From contig PLNY01000452.1 of assembly GCA_003141915.1 (NCBI GenBank), forward strand, positions 252 through 5,674: DNA of 5,423 nucleotides. Reading direction: 5' to 3'. The notes beneath the pieces are model-generated. The model worked only from the letters and a program-made list of their open reading frames with translations, did not search any database and was not told the DNA's origin. How positions within the stretch are numbered: the stretch's first letter is position 1; each line of letters opens with the position of its first letter. Shown one piece after another: positions 4,734 to 5,423 of the stretch. The DNA is from Anaerolineae bacterium. GTDB taxonomy: Bacteria > Chloroflexota > Anaerolineae > Anaerolineales > Villigracilaceae. A program made the translations under genes and the position numbers.

Positions 4734-5423
4734 ATGACCACTCAGACTTTATCTTTGGGATCCAAACCTAAAATTGAAATTACAAACGTCGGCGGTGATT
4801 TGACTGTCGAAGGCTGGGAACGCGCTGACCTTGAAGCCCGCAGCGATGGTTCGCCGCGTATTGAACAAGATGGCGATGAAGTTACTTTATCGTGTGGAAG
4901 CGACTTGAAAGTTTCTGTGCCGCACGGTGCAAGCCTGACCATCAGTTATGTCGGCGGCGACTTGAAAGTGGAAAATTTGGATGGCAACGTTGAAGTTTCT
5001 TTCGTGGGCGGCGATGTGATGTTGCAAAACATCACTGGCGAGGTTTCGCTCAAAGGTGTAATTGGTGGAGAGACACAAACCGAAAACGTCCGCAAGATCA
5101 CGATGGGTGTACAGGGCGCTCATGTTGGCGCGAATGTTTCAGCAAAGGTTCAACGTAAGGTGGATGAAGCAATGCGCCGAGCTGATCGCAAAATTCGCGA
5201 GGCTGAACAAAAAATGCGCCAGGCTCATTCTGCCCATTTGCAATCCAGAATGCAAAATATTGAACAACTACGAATGCATCATGCTGGACAGCCTGTTCCG
5301 CCAAGCGAACCATCATCACGGCGCTTCAATTTTGGTTTGAATGCTTCGGAAGCTGAAGAGGCAAACCAACCTGTGTCTGATGAAGAACGCATGGCAATTT
5401 TGAAGATGCTGCAAGAAAAGAAG
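4734..5423 (+). CDS. DUF4097-type beta-repeat protein with coiled coil and SHOCT-like tail, C-terminus cut by window
   Basis: Open from ATG 4734 for 230 codons to the window end with no stop. Residues 12-128 are short beta-strand repeats marked by VGGD at 19-22, 73-76 and 91-94 and IGGE at 110-113, as in DUF4097 beta-helix-like domains; E. faecalis LiaX and B. subtilis YvlB carry such domains. Residues 137-170 form a strongly charged predicted coiled coil (KVDEAMRRADRKIREAEQK), then a Met/Gln/His-rich and Pro/Ser linker to about 210, and finally SDEERMAILKMLQEKK, the start of a SHOCT-like module matching the one in the DUF2089 neighbour. There is no signal peptide, so the visible part is cytoplasmic unless attached by other means. 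The ribosome site GAGGAG (4722-4727) lies 6 bases upstream, within the end of the previous gene, and the gap is only 3 bases, so it is co-transcribed and coupled. A role in envelope or antimicrobial stress is inferred from the relatives only. Confidence 0.85.
   Translation, partial: MTTQTLSLGSKPKIEITNVGGDLTVEGWERADLEARSDGSPRIEQDGDEVTLSCGSDLKVSVPHGASLTISYVGGDLKVENLDGNVEVSFVGGDVMLQNITGEVSLKGVIGGETQTENVRKITMGVQGAHVGANVSAKVQRKVDEAMRRADRKIREAEQKMRQAHSAHLQSRMQNIEQLRMHHAGQPVPPSEPSSRRFNFGLNASEAEEANQPVSDEERMAILKMLQEKK

Noticed and set aside
4788..5018. Repeated GTCGGCGGYGA-like DNA in the DUF4097 gene
   Set aside because: These are codons for the recurring VGGD of the beta-repeat domain, not a DNA repeat array or CRISPR.
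4137..5319. Several minus-strand open frames opposite the plus-strand operon
   Set aside because: They are antisense shadows of well-supported genes with ribosome sites and recognisable domains on the plus strand.
1..5423. tRNA, rRNA, riboswitch or CRISPR array
   Set aside because: No tRNA cloverleaf signature, rRNA motif, known riboswitch core or spaced repeat array could be seen by eye on either strand.

Overview
The window looks like part of a chromosome from a Chloroflexota bacterium, most likely of the Anaerolineae. This is inferred from gene content (a DUF2089-type regulator next to a DUF4097/SHOCT-like protein, and a LexA whose operator is of the Gram-positive CGAAC-N4-GTTCG type) and mixed, moderate base composition. 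No rRNA or other phylogenetic marker is present to prove it.

The left two thirds (1-3680) read on the minus strand. From right to left they hold lexA (2997-3680), a strong hairpin terminator that can work in both directions (2941-2986), galT (1706-2740), a small glycine-rich membrane protein (1276-1572), and a predicted secreted lipoprotein phosphoesterase of the phospholipase C/acid phosphatase type (1-1129, C-terminus beyond the window). The phosphoesterase has a convincing PHO-box-like direct repeat upstream, so phosphate-starvation control is likely. lexA has a near-consensus promoter whose 17-bp spacer contains a LexA operator, the classic autoregulatory layout.

Between lexA and the plus-strand genes is a 132-bp inverted-repeat element (3792-3923). 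It has 16-bp perfect ends and is flanked by a 10-bp direct repeat that looks like a target-site duplication, suggesting a MITE or a solo non-coding transposon derivative. It is followed by about 150 bp of very A/T-rich DNA ending in a perfect-hexamer promoter (TTGACA-16-TATAAT, 4050-4077).

That promoter drives a tight plus-strand operon: an unrecognised 83-residue protein (4118-4369), a DUF2089-type zinc-ribbon/helix-turn-helix regulator (4350-4730, overlapping by 20 bases), and a DUF4097 beta-repeat protein (4734 to beyond the window end). The last two proteins share a C-terminal SHOCT-like motif. The set resembles envelope-stress operons built round LiaX/YvlB-like proteins. This is the least characterised and most interesting part of the window.
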